From assembly GCF_014654895.1 (NCBI RefSeq), contig NZ_BNBE01000003.1:1020501-1084500 (forward strand): DNA of 64,000 nucleotides. Direction: 5' to 3'. The stretch is from Streptomyces filamentosus. Lineage in GTDB: Bacteria > Actinomycetota > Actinomycetes > Streptomycetales > Streptomycetaceae. The position numbers and the translations under genes were made by a program. This document shows positions 20,730 through 28,822 of the stretch, one piece after another. Below the pieces are notes generated by a model that did no database searches, was not told the origin of the DNA, and saw only the letters and a program-made list of their open reading frames with translations. Positions within the stretch are counted from its first letter, which is position 1. Every line of letters begins with the position of its first letter.

Positions 20730-21185
20730 GTGCGACTCAACGACCTCGACGAACGCATCGTCCACGCCCTCGCGGAGGACGCCCGCCGCAGCTACGCCGA
20801 CATCGGCACGCTCGTCGGTCTCTCCGCCCCCGCCGTGAAGCGGCGCGTGGACCGGCTCCGGGCCGAGGGCGCCATCACCGGCTTCACCGTCCGGGTGGAC
20901 CCGGCGGCCCTCGGCTGGGAGACGGAGGGCTTCGTCGAGATCTTCTGCCGCCACAACACCTCGCCGGACGACATCCGGCGGGGCCTGGAGCGGTACCCCG
21001 AGGTGGTGTCCGCGTCGACCGTCACCGGTGACGCGGACGCCGTCGTCCAGGTCTTCGCCTCCGACATGCGCCACTTCGAGCGCGTCCTGGAGCGGATCGC
21101 GGGCGAGCCCTTCGTGGAGCGCACCAAGTCCGTCCTGGTGCTCTCCCCGCTGCTGCGGCGCTTCTCCTCGGGCTCGCCCGCCTGA
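20730..21185 (+). CDS. Lrp/AsnC-family regulator, probable lysine-responsive control of permease and davAB
   Basis: This 151-residue protein has the N-terminal helix-turn-helix of Lrp proteins (LNDLDERIVHALAEDARRSY, then ADIGTLVGLSAPAVKRRVDRL). A C-terminal RAM/ligand-binding domain follows (GFTVRVDPAALG, VVSASTVTGDADAVVQVFA). Lrp proteins form octamers that wrap DNA at phased sites and respond to amino acids. The GTG lies 10 bp after the permease stop with little ribosome-binding sequence, so translation is probably coupled. Phased GCGCAA sites before both neighbouring metabolic units are the likely targets. Confidence 0.9.
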   Translation: MRLNDLDERIVHALAEDARRSYADIGTLVGLSAPAVKRRVDRLRAEGAITGFTVRVDPAALGWETEGFVEIFCRHNTSPDDIRRGLERYPEVVSASTVTGDADAVVQVFASDMRHFERVLERIAGEPFVERTKSVLVLSPLLRRFSSGSPA

Positions 21186-21189
21186 CGCG

Positions 21190-21750
21190 CTACCGGGCCG
21201 CGTCCTCGTAGACCCACGGCAGCACCCGGAAGTCCCCGCCGCCCCGCCGGGTCCGCTCGAACGGGGCGGCCGCGTTGCACGGCGGCACCTCGTCCTCCAG
21301 CGGCGAGGAGGCCAACCAGCTGTAGCCCAGCCGGTCGCGCTTCCCGTCGTCGAACACCGACACCCCCACCCGCTTCCTCTCCAGCCCCGGCAGGTTCGTC
21401 TCCGTGACGATCCCGGTGACGGTGGCCGACGGGCCGCCGGTGGCGAGGCAGTCGACCTCCACCACGGCGGTGTAGGTCTCGTCCCCCACGGTGTGGGCGT
21501 ACCGGAAGGTCCCGGTCGCGGCGAGCGGATCCCGGCGGTCCGCCCAGGCCAGGTGCGCGTCGAAGGAGAAGTGCACCGACTGCCGGGTGGCCGGGTCGCG
21601 GTCCAGCCACGCCGCCCCGGTCAGCGCCGCCGCCTCGCGCGGCGCGCCGCCCCGGTCCTCCCCGGGGGCGGAGGCGGTCGCGGCCCCCGCCGCCCCCGCG
21701 GTGAGCAGCAGGGCGACGGCGACGGCGGCGATCTTCGTACGACGGTTCAT
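21190..21750 (-). CDS. Small secreted protein of unknown function
   Basis: This 186-residue protein starts with a Sec signal peptide (MNRRTKIAAVAVALLLTAGAAGAATASA). The mature part has no cysteine pattern or catalytic motif that I recognise. It is predicted beta-rich (RQSVHFSFDAHLAW, TGTFRYAHTVGDETYTAVVEVDCL, TVTGIVTETNLPGLERKRVGVSVFDD). The ATG is preceded by GGAAGG. It lies on the opposite strand between the Lrp gene (4 bp away at its 3' end) and davA, and its start is 285 bp from davA, so the divergent region is shared. Confidence 0.75.
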   Translation of the reverse strand: MNRRTKIAAVAVALLLTAGAAGAATASAPGEDRGGAPREAAALTGAAWLDRDPATRQSVHFSFDAHLAWADRRDPLAATGTFRYAHTVGDETYTAVVEVDCLATGGPSATVTGIVTETNLPGLERKRVGVSVFDDGKRDRLGYSWLASSPLEDEVPPCNAAAPFERTRRGGGDFRVLPWVYEDAAR

Positions 21751-21881
21751 GGCGGTCCTTCCGGCAGGTCGATCGGACGCGTCCCACTCTTCCGCCCGGG
21801 CTCCGGCGGGTCGTCGCGCCGGCGGACGATCCGGCGGTACGCCGCGGGTCGCGGAGCGCGTACGCCTCCGGTCCCACCCGC

Positions 21882-21942
21882 GCGCAACGAATCGCCGCTC
21901 AGGTCGCACATCGCGCAACGGTTCGACGGTCGGTCCGCAACG
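21882..21942 (+). promoter_or_regulatory. Three GCGCAA-type repeats upstream of davA (candidate Lrp operator)
   Basis: GCGCAACG at 21882-21889 and 21913-21920 and CCGCAACG at 21935-21942 are direct repeats with starts 31 and 22 bp apart. The last ends 8 bp before the -35-like hexamer. The layout matches the permease operator at 19029-19087. Confidence 0.6.
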
Positions 21943-21950
21943 GTCCCGTC

Positions 21951-21980
21951 TTGTCCGGACCGAGCCCGGAACCGTACCGT
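21951..21980 (+). promoter_or_regulatory. Candidate promoter of davA-davB
   Basis: TTGTCC (21951-21956), 18 bp, TACCGT (21975-21980). It is placed relative to the triple repeat exactly as in the permease promoter, leaving a leader of roughly 50 nt before the davA ATG. Confidence 0.45.
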
Positions 21981-22035
21981 TTTGGACGTCTCCCGCAGAC
22001 ACCCCTCCCTCCCCTCCGCCCCCACGAGGACCAGC

Positions 22036-22842
22036 ATGCCCACGGTGCGCACCGCCCTGCTCCAGAGCTCCGGACGGCTCGGCGACGTGCCCGCCAACCT
22101 GCGGATCCTCGATGAGGCCGCGGCCCGCGCGGCGGCCGCCGGGGCGGACGTGCTGCTCGCCCCCGAGCTCTTCCTCACCGGGTACGCCATCGGCGCCGAC
22201 CTCGCGCGCCTGGCCGAGCCCGCCGACGGCCCCTCCGCCCGCGCGGTCGGGGAGATCGCCGCCCGCCACGGCCTGGCGATCGCCTACGGCTACCCGGAGC
22301 GGGACACCGAGCGGCACGGCGTGCTCTACAACGCCGCCCAGCTCCTCGGCGCCGACGGCGCCCCGCTCGCGCACTACCGCAAGACGCACCTCTTCGGCGA
22401 CTTCGAGCTGAAGTGGTTCACCCCCGGCGACGAGCCCCTCGTCCAGGCCCGCCTCGGCGGCCTCACCGTCGGGCTGATGATCTGCTACGACGTCGAGTTC
22501 CCCGAGAACGTCCGCGCGCAGGCGCTGGCCGGCACGGACCTCCTCCTCGTGCCGACCGCCCTCATGCACCCCGCCGAGATCGTGCCGCTGTCCGTGGTCC
22601 CGGTGCGCGCCTTCGAGAGCCAGATGTACATCGCGTACGCCAACCGCGCCGGCGCCGAGGGCGACTTCGAGTTCGTCGGCCTCTCCGTGCTCGCCGGCCC
22701 CGACGGCACCGCCCGGGCCCGCGCTGGCCGGGGCGAGGACCTGGTCCTCGGCGACGTCGACCCCGGCGCCCTGGCGGCCTCCCGCGCGGAGAACCCGTAC
22801 CTCCGCGACCGCAGGCCGGGCCTGTACGGCTCTCTCGTCTGA
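22036..22842 (+). CDS. davA: Nitrilase-superfamily amidase, probable 5-aminovaleramidase (DavA type)
   Basis: This 268-residue protein has the Glu-Lys-Cys triad of the nitrilase superfamily: APELFLTGYAIG (Glu, ~45), HYRKTHLFGDFE (Lys) and GLMICYDVEFPENVR (Cys, ~155). It resembles Pseudomonas DavA, including LTGY-IG, YGYPER and KTHLFG. DavA hydrolyses 5-aminovaleramide to 5-aminovalerate and ammonia. The next gene is a strong match to lysine 2-monooxygenase, which makes that amide. GAGGA lies 6 bp before the ATG. A general carbon-nitrogen hydrolase is the fallback call. Confidence 0.85.
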   Translation: MPTVRTALLQSSGRLGDVPANLRILDEAAARAAAAGADVLLAPELFLTGYAIGADLARLAEPADGPSARAVGEIAARHGLAIAYGYPERDTERHGVLYNAAQLLGADGAPLAHYRKTHLFGDFELKWFTPGDEPLVQARLGGLTVGLMICYDVEFPENVRAQALAGTDLLLVPTALMHPAEIVPLSVVPVRAFESQMYIAYANRAGAEGDFEFVGLSVLAGPDGTARARAGRGEDLVLGDVDPGALAASRAENPYLRDRRPGLYGSLV

Positions 22843-22899
22843 GCCCCGCCCCGCCCCCTCAACTTCCCGCCCCACCCCCGTGCAAGGAGTCCGTACCCC

Positions 22900-24600
22900 A
22901 TGACGTCCACCGTGCCCAACGCCGTCGAGCACGCCGACGAGCAGCAGCCGCCGATCACCATGTTCGGCCCGGACTTCCCGTACGCCTACGACGACTTCCT
23001 GGCGCACCCGGCCGGCCTCGGCCAGATCCCCGCCACCGAGCACGGCGCCGAGGTCGCGGTCGTCGGCGGCGGCCTGTCCGGCATCATCGCCGCGTACGAG
23101 CTGATGAAGATGGGCCTCAAGCCCGTCGTCTACGAGGCCGACCAGATAGGCGGCCGGCTGCGCACGGTGGGCTTCGAGGGCCCGGAGACCGAGGGGCTGA
23201 CGGCGGAGATGGGCGCGATGCGCTTCCCGCCCTCCTCCACCGCCCTCCAGCACTACATCGACCTGGTCGGCCTGGAGACCACGCCGTTCCCGAACCCGCT
23301 GGCCGAGGCCACCCCCTCGACCGTCGTCGACCTCAAGGGCGAGTCGCACTACGCCGAGACCGTCGACGACCTGCCGCAGGTCTACCGCGACGTCGCCGCC
23401 GCGTGGAACAAGTGCCTGGACGAGGGCGCCGACTTCTCCGACATGAACCGCGCCATGCGCGAGCGCGACGTCCCGCGCATCCGCGAGATCTGGGCGAAGC
23501 TCGTCGAGAAGCTCGACAACCAGACCTTCTACGGCTTCCTCTGCGAGTCCGAGGCCTTCAAGTCCTTCCGGCACCGCGAGATCTTCGGCCAGGTCGGCTT
23601 CGGCACCGGCGGCTGGGACACCGACTTCCCCAACTCCATCCTGGAGATCCTCCGGGTCGTCTACACCGAGGCCGACGATCACCACCGCGGCATCGTCGGC
23701 GGCTCGCAGCAGCTGCCGCTGCGCCTGTGGGAGCGGGAGCCCGAGAAGATCGTCCACTGGGCGCAGGGCACCTCGCTGGCCTCGCTGCACGAGGGCGGGC
23801 AGCCCAAGCCGGCCGTGACCCGGCTGAACCGCACGGCGGGCAACCGGATCACCGTCACCGACGCCTCCGGCGACATCCGCACCTACCAGGCGGCGATCTT
23901 CACCGCCCAGTCCTGGATGCTGCTGTCCAAGATCGCCTGCGACGACTCGCTCTTCCCGATCGACCACTGGACGGCGATCGAGCGCACCCACTACATGGAG
24001 TCGTCCAAGCTCTTCGTCCCCGTCGACCGGCCGTTCTGGCTGGACAAGGACGAGGAGACCGGGCGTGACGTCATGTCGATGACGCTGACCGACCGGATGA
24101 CCCGCGGCACGTACCTCCTGGACGACGGCCCGGACAAGCCGGCCGTCATCTGCCTCTCGTACACGTGGTGCGACGACAGCCTGAAGTGGCTGCCGCTCTC
24201 CGCGAACGAGCGGATGGAGGTCATGCTGAAGTCGCTCGGCGAGATCTACCCGAAGGTCGACATCCGGAAGCACATCATCGGCAACCCGGTGACGGTCTCC
24301 TGGGAGAACGAGCCCTACTTCATGGGTGCCTTCAAGGCCAACCTGCCGGGCCACTACCGCTACCAGCGGCGCCTGTTCACCCACTTCATGCAGGACCGCC
24401 TGCCCGAGGACAAGCGCGGCATCTTCCTCGCCGGCGACGACATCTCGTGGACGGCCGGCTGGGCCGAGGGCGCGGTGCAGACGGCGCTCAACGCGGTGTG
24501 GGGCGTCATGCACCACTTCGGCGGCGCGACCGACGGCACCAACCCGGGCCCGGGCGACGTCTACGACGAGATCGCCCCGGTCGAGCTGCCGGAGGACTGA
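22900..24600 (+). CDS. davB: Flavin monoamine-oxidase-family L-lysine 2-monooxygenase (DavB type)
   Basis: This 566-residue flavoprotein has the FAD dinucleotide-binding motif VAVVGGGLSGIIAAYELMKMG (~45-66) followed by KPVVYEADQIGGRLR. As far as I recall Pseudomonas DavB, similarity runs throughout: ITMFGPDFPYAYDDFL, HPAGLGQIP, GQVGFGTGGWDTDFPNS, MSMTLTDRMTRGTYL, GHYRYQRR, and GIFLAGDDISWTAGWAEGAVQT near the C-terminus. DavB converts lysine to 5-aminovaleramide with O2, releasing CO2. AAGGAG precedes the ATG; davA lies 57 bp upstream, so the two form an operon. Another amino-acid oxidase of this family remains possible. Confidence 0.85.
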   Translation: MTSTVPNAVEHADEQQPPITMFGPDFPYAYDDFLAHPAGLGQIPATEHGAEVAVVGGGLSGIIAAYELMKMGLKPVVYEADQIGGRLRTVGFEGPETEGLTAEMGAMRFPPSSTALQHYIDLVGLETTPFPNPLAEATPSTVVDLKGESHYAETVDDLPQVYRDVAAAWNKCLDEGADFSDMNRAMRERDVPRIREIWAKLVEKLDNQTFYGFLCESEAFKSFRHREIFGQVGFGTGGWDTDFPNSILEILRVVYTEADDHHRGIVGGSQQLPLRLWEREPEKIVHWAQGTSLASLHEGGQPKPAVTRLNRTAGNRITVTDASGDIRTYQAAIFTAQSWMLLSKIACDDSLFPIDHWTAIERTHYMESSKLFVPVDRPFWLDKDEETGRDVMSMTLTDRMTRGTYLLDDGPDKPAVICLSYTWCDDSLKWLPLSANERMEVMLKSLGEIYPKVDIRKHIIGNPVTVSWENEPYFMGAFKANLPGHYRYQRRLFTHFMQDRLPEDKRGIFLAGDDISWTAGWAEGAVQTALNAVWGVMHHFGGATDGTNPGPGDVYDEIAPVELPED

Positions 24601-24614
24601 GCCCTTCCGCGCGT

Positions 24615-24659
24615 GAGCCGCCCTCCGGCGGGGGATCCGACCCCGGCGGGGGGCGGTTC
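24615..24659 (+). terminator. Long hairpin after davB
   Basis: The arm from 24615 (GAGCCGCCCTCC...) pairs with the arm ending at 24659 (...GGGCGGTTC) over about 18 bp with one mismatch and two G-U pairs, around a GATCCGA loop. It begins 15 bp after the davB stop. Confidence 0.6.
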
Positions 24660-24953
24660 ACACGGGCGTGCGGCGCACCGGGCGGCCGCGGTGCGACGAG
24701 GCGGGGCGGGAACGGCGGGGCGTGCTGCGCGGGCCGATCAGCACCACCGGGATCACGGTCCGGGACATCCTCTGCCCCCGAGGACCGCACGGGCTTCGCC
24801 GGCCCCGGGGCCGCCGACGGACGCACCGTGGTCCTCACCCGGGCCGGGGGCCGCCTCCGCCGGATCGCGGGCGAGGAGTTCTTCGTCGGCCCCGGCGGCG
24901 GCCACCTCACCCGGCCCGGCGACGAACTGCGGGTCGCCCACCCGATCGGCCCC

Positions 24954-25109
24954 GGCGACCGGGACCTGTCGACGCCGCTGCGCTGGGCACGCGACCTCGC
25001 CGCCGCGACCCCGCGGGCCGAACTCGTCGTCCTCCCCGGGGCGGACCACTCCACCCAGAGCCGCAGCGAGGGCGGGGCCCGCGCGGCCGAGGAGTTCCTG
25101 CTGCGCTGA
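24954..25109 (+). pseudogene. C-terminal remnant of an alpha/beta-hydrolase (Slp aminopeptidase type)
   Basis: The open frame ending at TGA 25109 reads GDRDLSTPLRWARD, then PRAELVVLPGADHSTQSR. This is the usual C-terminal end of exported tripeptidyl-aminopeptidase-like alpha/beta hydrolases, with the catalytic Asp region GDRDLSTP and catalytic His in GADHS. The nucleophile elbow and the rest of the fold are absent from the 350 bp upstream, and no start with a ribosome-binding site is visible. The 24601-25126 gap otherwise holds only the davB hairpin and unassigned sequence. A decayed gene is the simplest reading. Confidence 0.45.
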
Positions 25110-25126
25110 CGCCCCGGCGGGCGGCC

Positions 25127-25834
25127 CTACGGGCGGGCGAGCGGGGTCAGCAGCATCCGTCCCACCAGGCCCACCGAGCGGTCGAGCCGCTCGGTGAACT
25201 CGCCCGCGAGTCCGGGCAGCGCCCGCAGCTGCCACAGCGAGCGGGCGGCCAGCCAGGCCCCGTCGCGGGCCCGGTCCAGGCTCCAGCAGCCGAGCAGGTG
25301 CGTCAGCGGGTCCGCGATCTCCAGGAGGTCCGGGCCCGGCAGCAGTTCCTCGCGGATCCGCTCCTCCAGGAGGACGAGGACGTCGCCGACCCGGTCGAAC
25401 TCGTCCTCCAGGTCGGCGGGCGCGCACTCCAGGGTGCGGCAGGTGTCGACCACGGCGAGCGCCAGGTCGTGCCCGATGTGCGCGTTGATCCCGGCGAGCG
25501 CGAACTGGAGCGGGGTGACGCCGGGGTGGCGGCGGTAGTGGAAGAGGGGCCGCCAGCAGGCGGGACCCGGGCGGCCCGCTCCGTGGGCGTCGACGGCGGC
25601 GAGGTACCGCTCCGCGAAGCGCACGTCCAGGGTGGCCGCCGCCCGCCGGTCCCCGAAGGCGCCCGCCGCGAGGGCGTGACCGATCTCCTCGGTGACCGTG
25701 AGGTACACCCGGTTGAAGACGGCGACCCCGTCGGCCGGGTGCCAGGCCGCCCGCAGCGACCGCATCCGGTCCACCACGGGGTCGACCGCCACGAACTGCC
25801 CGATCCGATCGTCCGTCCACTGGGTCTGCGCCAT
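25127..25834 (-). CDS. DUF5995 family protein
   Basis: This 235-residue protein matches the DUF5995 pattern: RVYLTVTEEIGHALAAGAFGD, a LDVRFAERYLAAVDAH segment, LAGINAHIGHDLALAVVDTC (~residues 115-135) and EFDRVGDVLVLLEERI. It is helical and rich in His, which suggests metal or cofactor binding, but no reaction is known. There is no signal peptide. ATG 25834 is the conserved start (MAQTQWTDDRIGQF). It stands alone, separated from the NCS2 permease gene by a strong hairpin. Confidence 0.8.
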   Translation of the reverse strand: MAQTQWTDDRIGQFVAVDPVVDRMRSLRAAWHPADGVAVFNRVYLTVTEEIGHALAAGAFGDRRAAATLDVRFAERYLAAVDAHGAGRPGPACWRPLFHYRRHPGVTPLQFALAGINAHIGHDLALAVVDTCRTLECAPADLEDEFDRVGDVLVLLEERIREELLPGPDLLEIADPLTHLLGCWSLDRARDGAWLAARSLWQLRALPGLAGEFTERLDRSVGLVGRMLLTPLARP

Positions 25835-25852
25835 GGGGGCAGACTTCCAGCC

Positions 25853-25885
25853 GCCGGGCCCGGGAGGGAGCTCCCCGGGCCCGGC
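25853..25885 (-). terminator. 12-bp perfect hairpin between NCS2 permease and DUF5995 genes
   Basis: GCCGGGCCCGGG (25853-25864) pairs with CCCGGGCCCGGC (25874-25885) around a 9-nt loop. It lies 90 bp downstream of the minus-strand permease stop and 19 bp upstream of the DUF5995 start, and is likely the permease terminator. Confidence 0.6.
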
Positions 25886-25974
25886 TTCGCCGGAACGGGC
25901 GAATACCTCGGTTCTTCGCCGTGTCGCCGGAGCCGTTCTCGTAGGGCTCCTTCCCCCTGCGGTTCCTTCCCGTC

Positions 25975-27360
25975 CTACTCCTTCTCGTACGAGCTGGTGC
26001 CGGAGTCCAGCAGCGGCTCCTGCTCCGTGGGGGCGGCCTTCAGGTGCGCCGGGGCGAAGGCGCGCAGCACGTGGTAGCCGGTGATGACGACGATGGTGCC
26101 GAGCGCGATGCCGCCGAGCTCGAAGGTGTCGGTGAAGGTCAGCTTCACGCCGCCGACGCCGATGATGATGCCGGCGGCGGCCGGGACCAGGTTGAGCGGG
26201 TTGCGCAGGTCGACCTTGGCGTTGATCCAGATCTGGGCGCCGAGCAGGCCGATCATGCCGTAGAGGATGACGGTGATGCCGCCGAGGACGCCGCCGGGGA
26301 TGGCGGCGACGACCGCGCCGAACTTGGGGCAGAGGCCGAAGAGCAGCGCGAAGCCGGCGGCGGCCCAGTAGGCGGCCGTGGAGTAGACGCGGGTGGCGGC
26401 CATGACGCCGATGTTCTCGGAGTACGTGGTGTTCGGCGGGCCGCCCAGGGCGGTGGAGAGCATGGACGCGGCGCCGTCGGCGGCGATCGCGGTGCCGAGC
26501 TTGTCGTCGAGGTTGTCGCCGGTCATCTCGCCGACCGCCTTGACGTGGCCGGCGTTCTCGGCGATCAGCGCGATGACGACGGGGAGCGCGACGAGGATCG
26601 CGGACCACTCGAAGCTCGGGCCGTGGAAGGAGGGCAGGCCGATCCAGTCGGCCTTGCCCACGCCGGAGAGGTCGAGCCGCCAGTGGTCGGCGACCTGGCC
26701 GCTCGGCGCCATCGAGTGGATCTTGCCGAAGACCAGGTCGAAGACCCAGGAGATCGCGTAGCCGAAGACCAGGCCGAGGAAGATCGCGATCCGGGACCAG
26801 AAGCCGCGCAGGCAGACCACGGCCAGACCGGTGAAGAGCATCACCAGGAGGGCCGTCCACTGGTCCTGCGGCCAGTACGTGGAGGCCGTCACCGGCGCCA
26901 GGTTGAAGCCGATCAGCATGACGACGGCGCCGGTCACCACGGGCGGCATCGCCGCGTGGATGATCCGCGCGCCGAACCTCCGCACCGCGAGTCCGGCGAG
27001 GAAGAGCACCGCGCCGACGACGAGGACGGCGCCGGTGACGGTGGCGCTGCTGCCGCCGGAGGCCCGGATCGCGGCGGCCACGCCGACGAAGGAGAGCGAG
27101 CAGCCGAGGTACGAGGGGACCGTGCCGCGGGTCGCGAGCAGGAAGATGACCGTGGCGACGCCCGACATCATGATCGCGAGGTTGGGGTCGAGCCCCATCA
27201 GCACCGGGGCGACGAAGCTCGCCCCGAACATGGCCACCACGTGCTGTGCGCCGAGTCCGGCCGTACGGGGCCAGGAGAGCCGCTCGTCGGGGCGGACGAC
27301 GGCCCCGGGGGCGGGCGTTCTCCCGTCCCCGTGCAGGGTCCAGCGCACGCCGAGGTTCAT
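25975..27360 (-). CDS. NCS2 uracil/xanthine permease
   Basis: This 461-residue membrane protein of the nucleobase:cation symporter-2 family has about 14 hydrophobic segments. Family motifs are GAQHVVAMFGASFVAPVLMGLDPN in segment 1, VALIAENAGHVKAVGEMTG (~residue 265) with the substrate Glu, and the ALGGPPNTTYSENIG motif (~305). The latter two are typical of UraA-type uracil permeases, so uracil uptake is more likely than xanthine. It is about 115 bp downstream of the MFS gene on the same strand and probably has its own promoter. Confidence 0.9.
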   Translation of the reverse strand: MNLGVRWTLHGDGRTPAPGAVVRPDERLSWPRTAGLGAQHVVAMFGASFVAPVLMGLDPNLAIMMSGVATVIFLLATRGTVPSYLGCSLSFVGVAAAIRASGGSSATVTGAVLVVGAVLFLAGLAVRRFGARIIHAAMPPVVTGAVVMLIGFNLAPVTASTYWPQDQWTALLVMLFTGLAVVCLRGFWSRIAIFLGLVFGYAISWVFDLVFGKIHSMAPSGQVADHWRLDLSGVGKADWIGLPSFHGPSFEWSAILVALPVVIALIAENAGHVKAVGEMTGDNLDDKLGTAIAADGAASMLSTALGGPPNTTYSENIGVMAATRVYSTAAYWAAAGFALLFGLCPKFGAVVAAIPGGVLGGITVILYGMIGLLGAQIWINAKVDLRNPLNLVPAAAGIIIGVGGVKLTFTDTFELGGIALGTIVVITGYHVLRAFAPAHLKAAPTEQEPLLDSGTSSYEKE

Positions 27361-27476
27361 GAGGTCGCTCCCGTTCTCCGGTTCCGGCGGCCAGGAAGCG
27401 GCCGCAAAAGATCAGCCATATGGTATGCGCCGGAACCGGCCGGGGGAGGGGGGCGGAAGGCCCCCGCGCGAAGGGG

Positions 27477-28694
27477 TCAGCCGACCGGGCCCGGGCTCTT
27501 CGCCGCGTCCGTTCCGGCGGGGGCCGTCGCCGCGCGCGGCGCGGTCCGCAGCACGCCCGCTCCCAGGATCAGGCCGAAGGCGAGCACGGTGACCAGGCCG
27601 AAGGAGAAGACCAGCGAGGTCGCGTCGGCGATGCCGCCGATCGCGGAGGGCGCGATCAGACCGGAGGTGTACGTGATGGTGGCGACGCCCGCGATGGCCT
27701 GGCTCGGGTTCGGGCCGCTGCGCGCGGCGGCGGCGAAGGCCAGCGGGACGACGACCGCCACCCCGAGGCCGATCAGCCCGAATCCGGCCATCGCCACGGC
27801 GGCGTGCGGGGCGAGGACGACCAGCACCCCGCCGAGGGTGGCGGCCGCGCCCCCGACCCGTACCGTGCGGACCGCGCCGAAGCGGTCCACGACCCGGTCG
27901 CCGATCAGCCGGGCCACGGCCATGGTGAGCGCGAAGGCGGTGGTGGAGGCGGCGGCGAGACCGGCCGAACCGCCCAGTTCGTCGCGCAGGTAGACGGCCG
28001 ACCAGTCGAGGCTGGCGCCCTCGGCGAAGACCGCGCAGAACCCGATCGCGCCGATGACCAGGGCGGACTTCGGCGGCAGCGCGAAGCGCGGCGGGGCTTC
28101 CTCCTCCTCGGCGGGGGCCGGGTCCAGCACGCCCTGGCAGCAGGCGAGGCCGAGGACGGTGAGGACGAGCGCGGCGACCAGGTGGTGGATCCGGGCGTCC
28201 CCGCCGAGGTGGGCGGCGACGGTGCCGGCCGCCGAGCCGATCAGGGCGCCCACGCTCCACATGCCGTGCAGGCTCGACATGATCGAGCGGCCGAGCCGGT
28301 TCTCGGTCTCGACGCCGAGCGCGTTCATCGCCACGTCGGACATGCCGGCCGTGGCGCCGTACACGAAGAGCGCCGCGCACAGGCCCCAGATGTTCGGCGC
28401 GAGCGAGGGCAGGGTGAGCGAGAGCGTCCACAGCGCGAGCAGGCCGCGCAGCGCGGTGCGGGCGCCGAAGCGGTGGCTGATCCGGCCGGCCAGCGGCATC
28501 GCGAGCGAGGCGCCGAGGGCGGGGAAGGCGAGGGCGAGGCCCAGCTGGCCCGCGCTCACGCCCGCGTGCTCCTGGATCCAGGGGATCCGGGTGGCGAAGC
28601 TGCCGGTCACGGCGCCGTGGACGCAGAAGACGGCGGCGACGGCGAAGCGGGCCCGCCGGAGCCGTTCGGAGCTGAGGACGGTCTCCGCCGCCAT
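27477..28694 (-). CDS. MFS transporter (YbjJ-like), divergent from a ROK regulator
   Basis: This 405-residue protein has 12 predicted membrane helices. HGAVTGSFATRIPWIQEHAGVSAGQLGLAL and GRISHRFGARTAL (loop 2-3 motif) are typical of the YbjJ-like MFS branch. It is probably an exporter of a sugar-like or drug-like compound; the substrate is unknown. ATG 28694 has GGGAGGA just upstream; the longer frame from 28832 runs through the divergent promoter region. The ROK gene starts 128 bp away on the other strand, and a 21-bp palindrome lies between them. Confidence 0.85.
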   Translation of the reverse strand: MAAETVLSSERLRRARFAVAAVFCVHGAVTGSFATRIPWIQEHAGVSAGQLGLALAFPALGASLAMPLAGRISHRFGARTALRGLLALWTLSLTLPSLAPNIWGLCAALFVYGATAGMSDVAMNALGVETENRLGRSIMSSLHGMWSVGALIGSAAGTVAAHLGGDARIHHLVAALVLTVLGLACCQGVLDPAPAEEEEAPPRFALPPKSALVIGAIGFCAVFAEGASLDWSAVYLRDELGGSAGLAAASTTAFALTMAVARLIGDRVVDRFGAVRTVRVGGAAATLGGVLVVLAPHAAVAMAGFGLIGLGVAVVVPLAFAAAARSGPNPSQAIAGVATITYTSGLIAPSAIGGIADATSLVFSFGLVTVLAFGLILGAGVLRTAPRAATAPAGTDAAKSPGPVG

Positions 28695-28750
28695 GGGTCC
28701 TCCCCGGGATTCTGAGACTGTGTTCTGCATCGGAATGACGGCCCGTAAAC

Positions 28751-28771
28751 TATCAGGAACCCTGCCTGATA
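28751..28771. promoter_or_regulatory. 21-bp palindrome in the MFS/ROK divergent region
   Basis: TATCAGG (28751-28757), 7-bp centre, CCTGATA (28765-28771) is a perfect inverted repeat, and is A/T-rich compared with its surroundings. It lies 57 bp upstream of the MFS start and 52 bp upstream of the ROK start. A ROK-family binding site is the likely identity. Confidence 0.55.
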
Positions 28772-28822
28772 AATAGTGGTCCGGAGAGAAGACGGCGGGG
28801 AGACGTCTGAGAGGATCACCGC

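Noticed and set aside
21190..24516. Full 1,108-codon minus-strand ORF ahead of the secreted protein
   Set aside because: Only the last 187 codons from ATG 21750 show a signal peptide and a ribosome-binding site. The rest is antisense to davA and davB.
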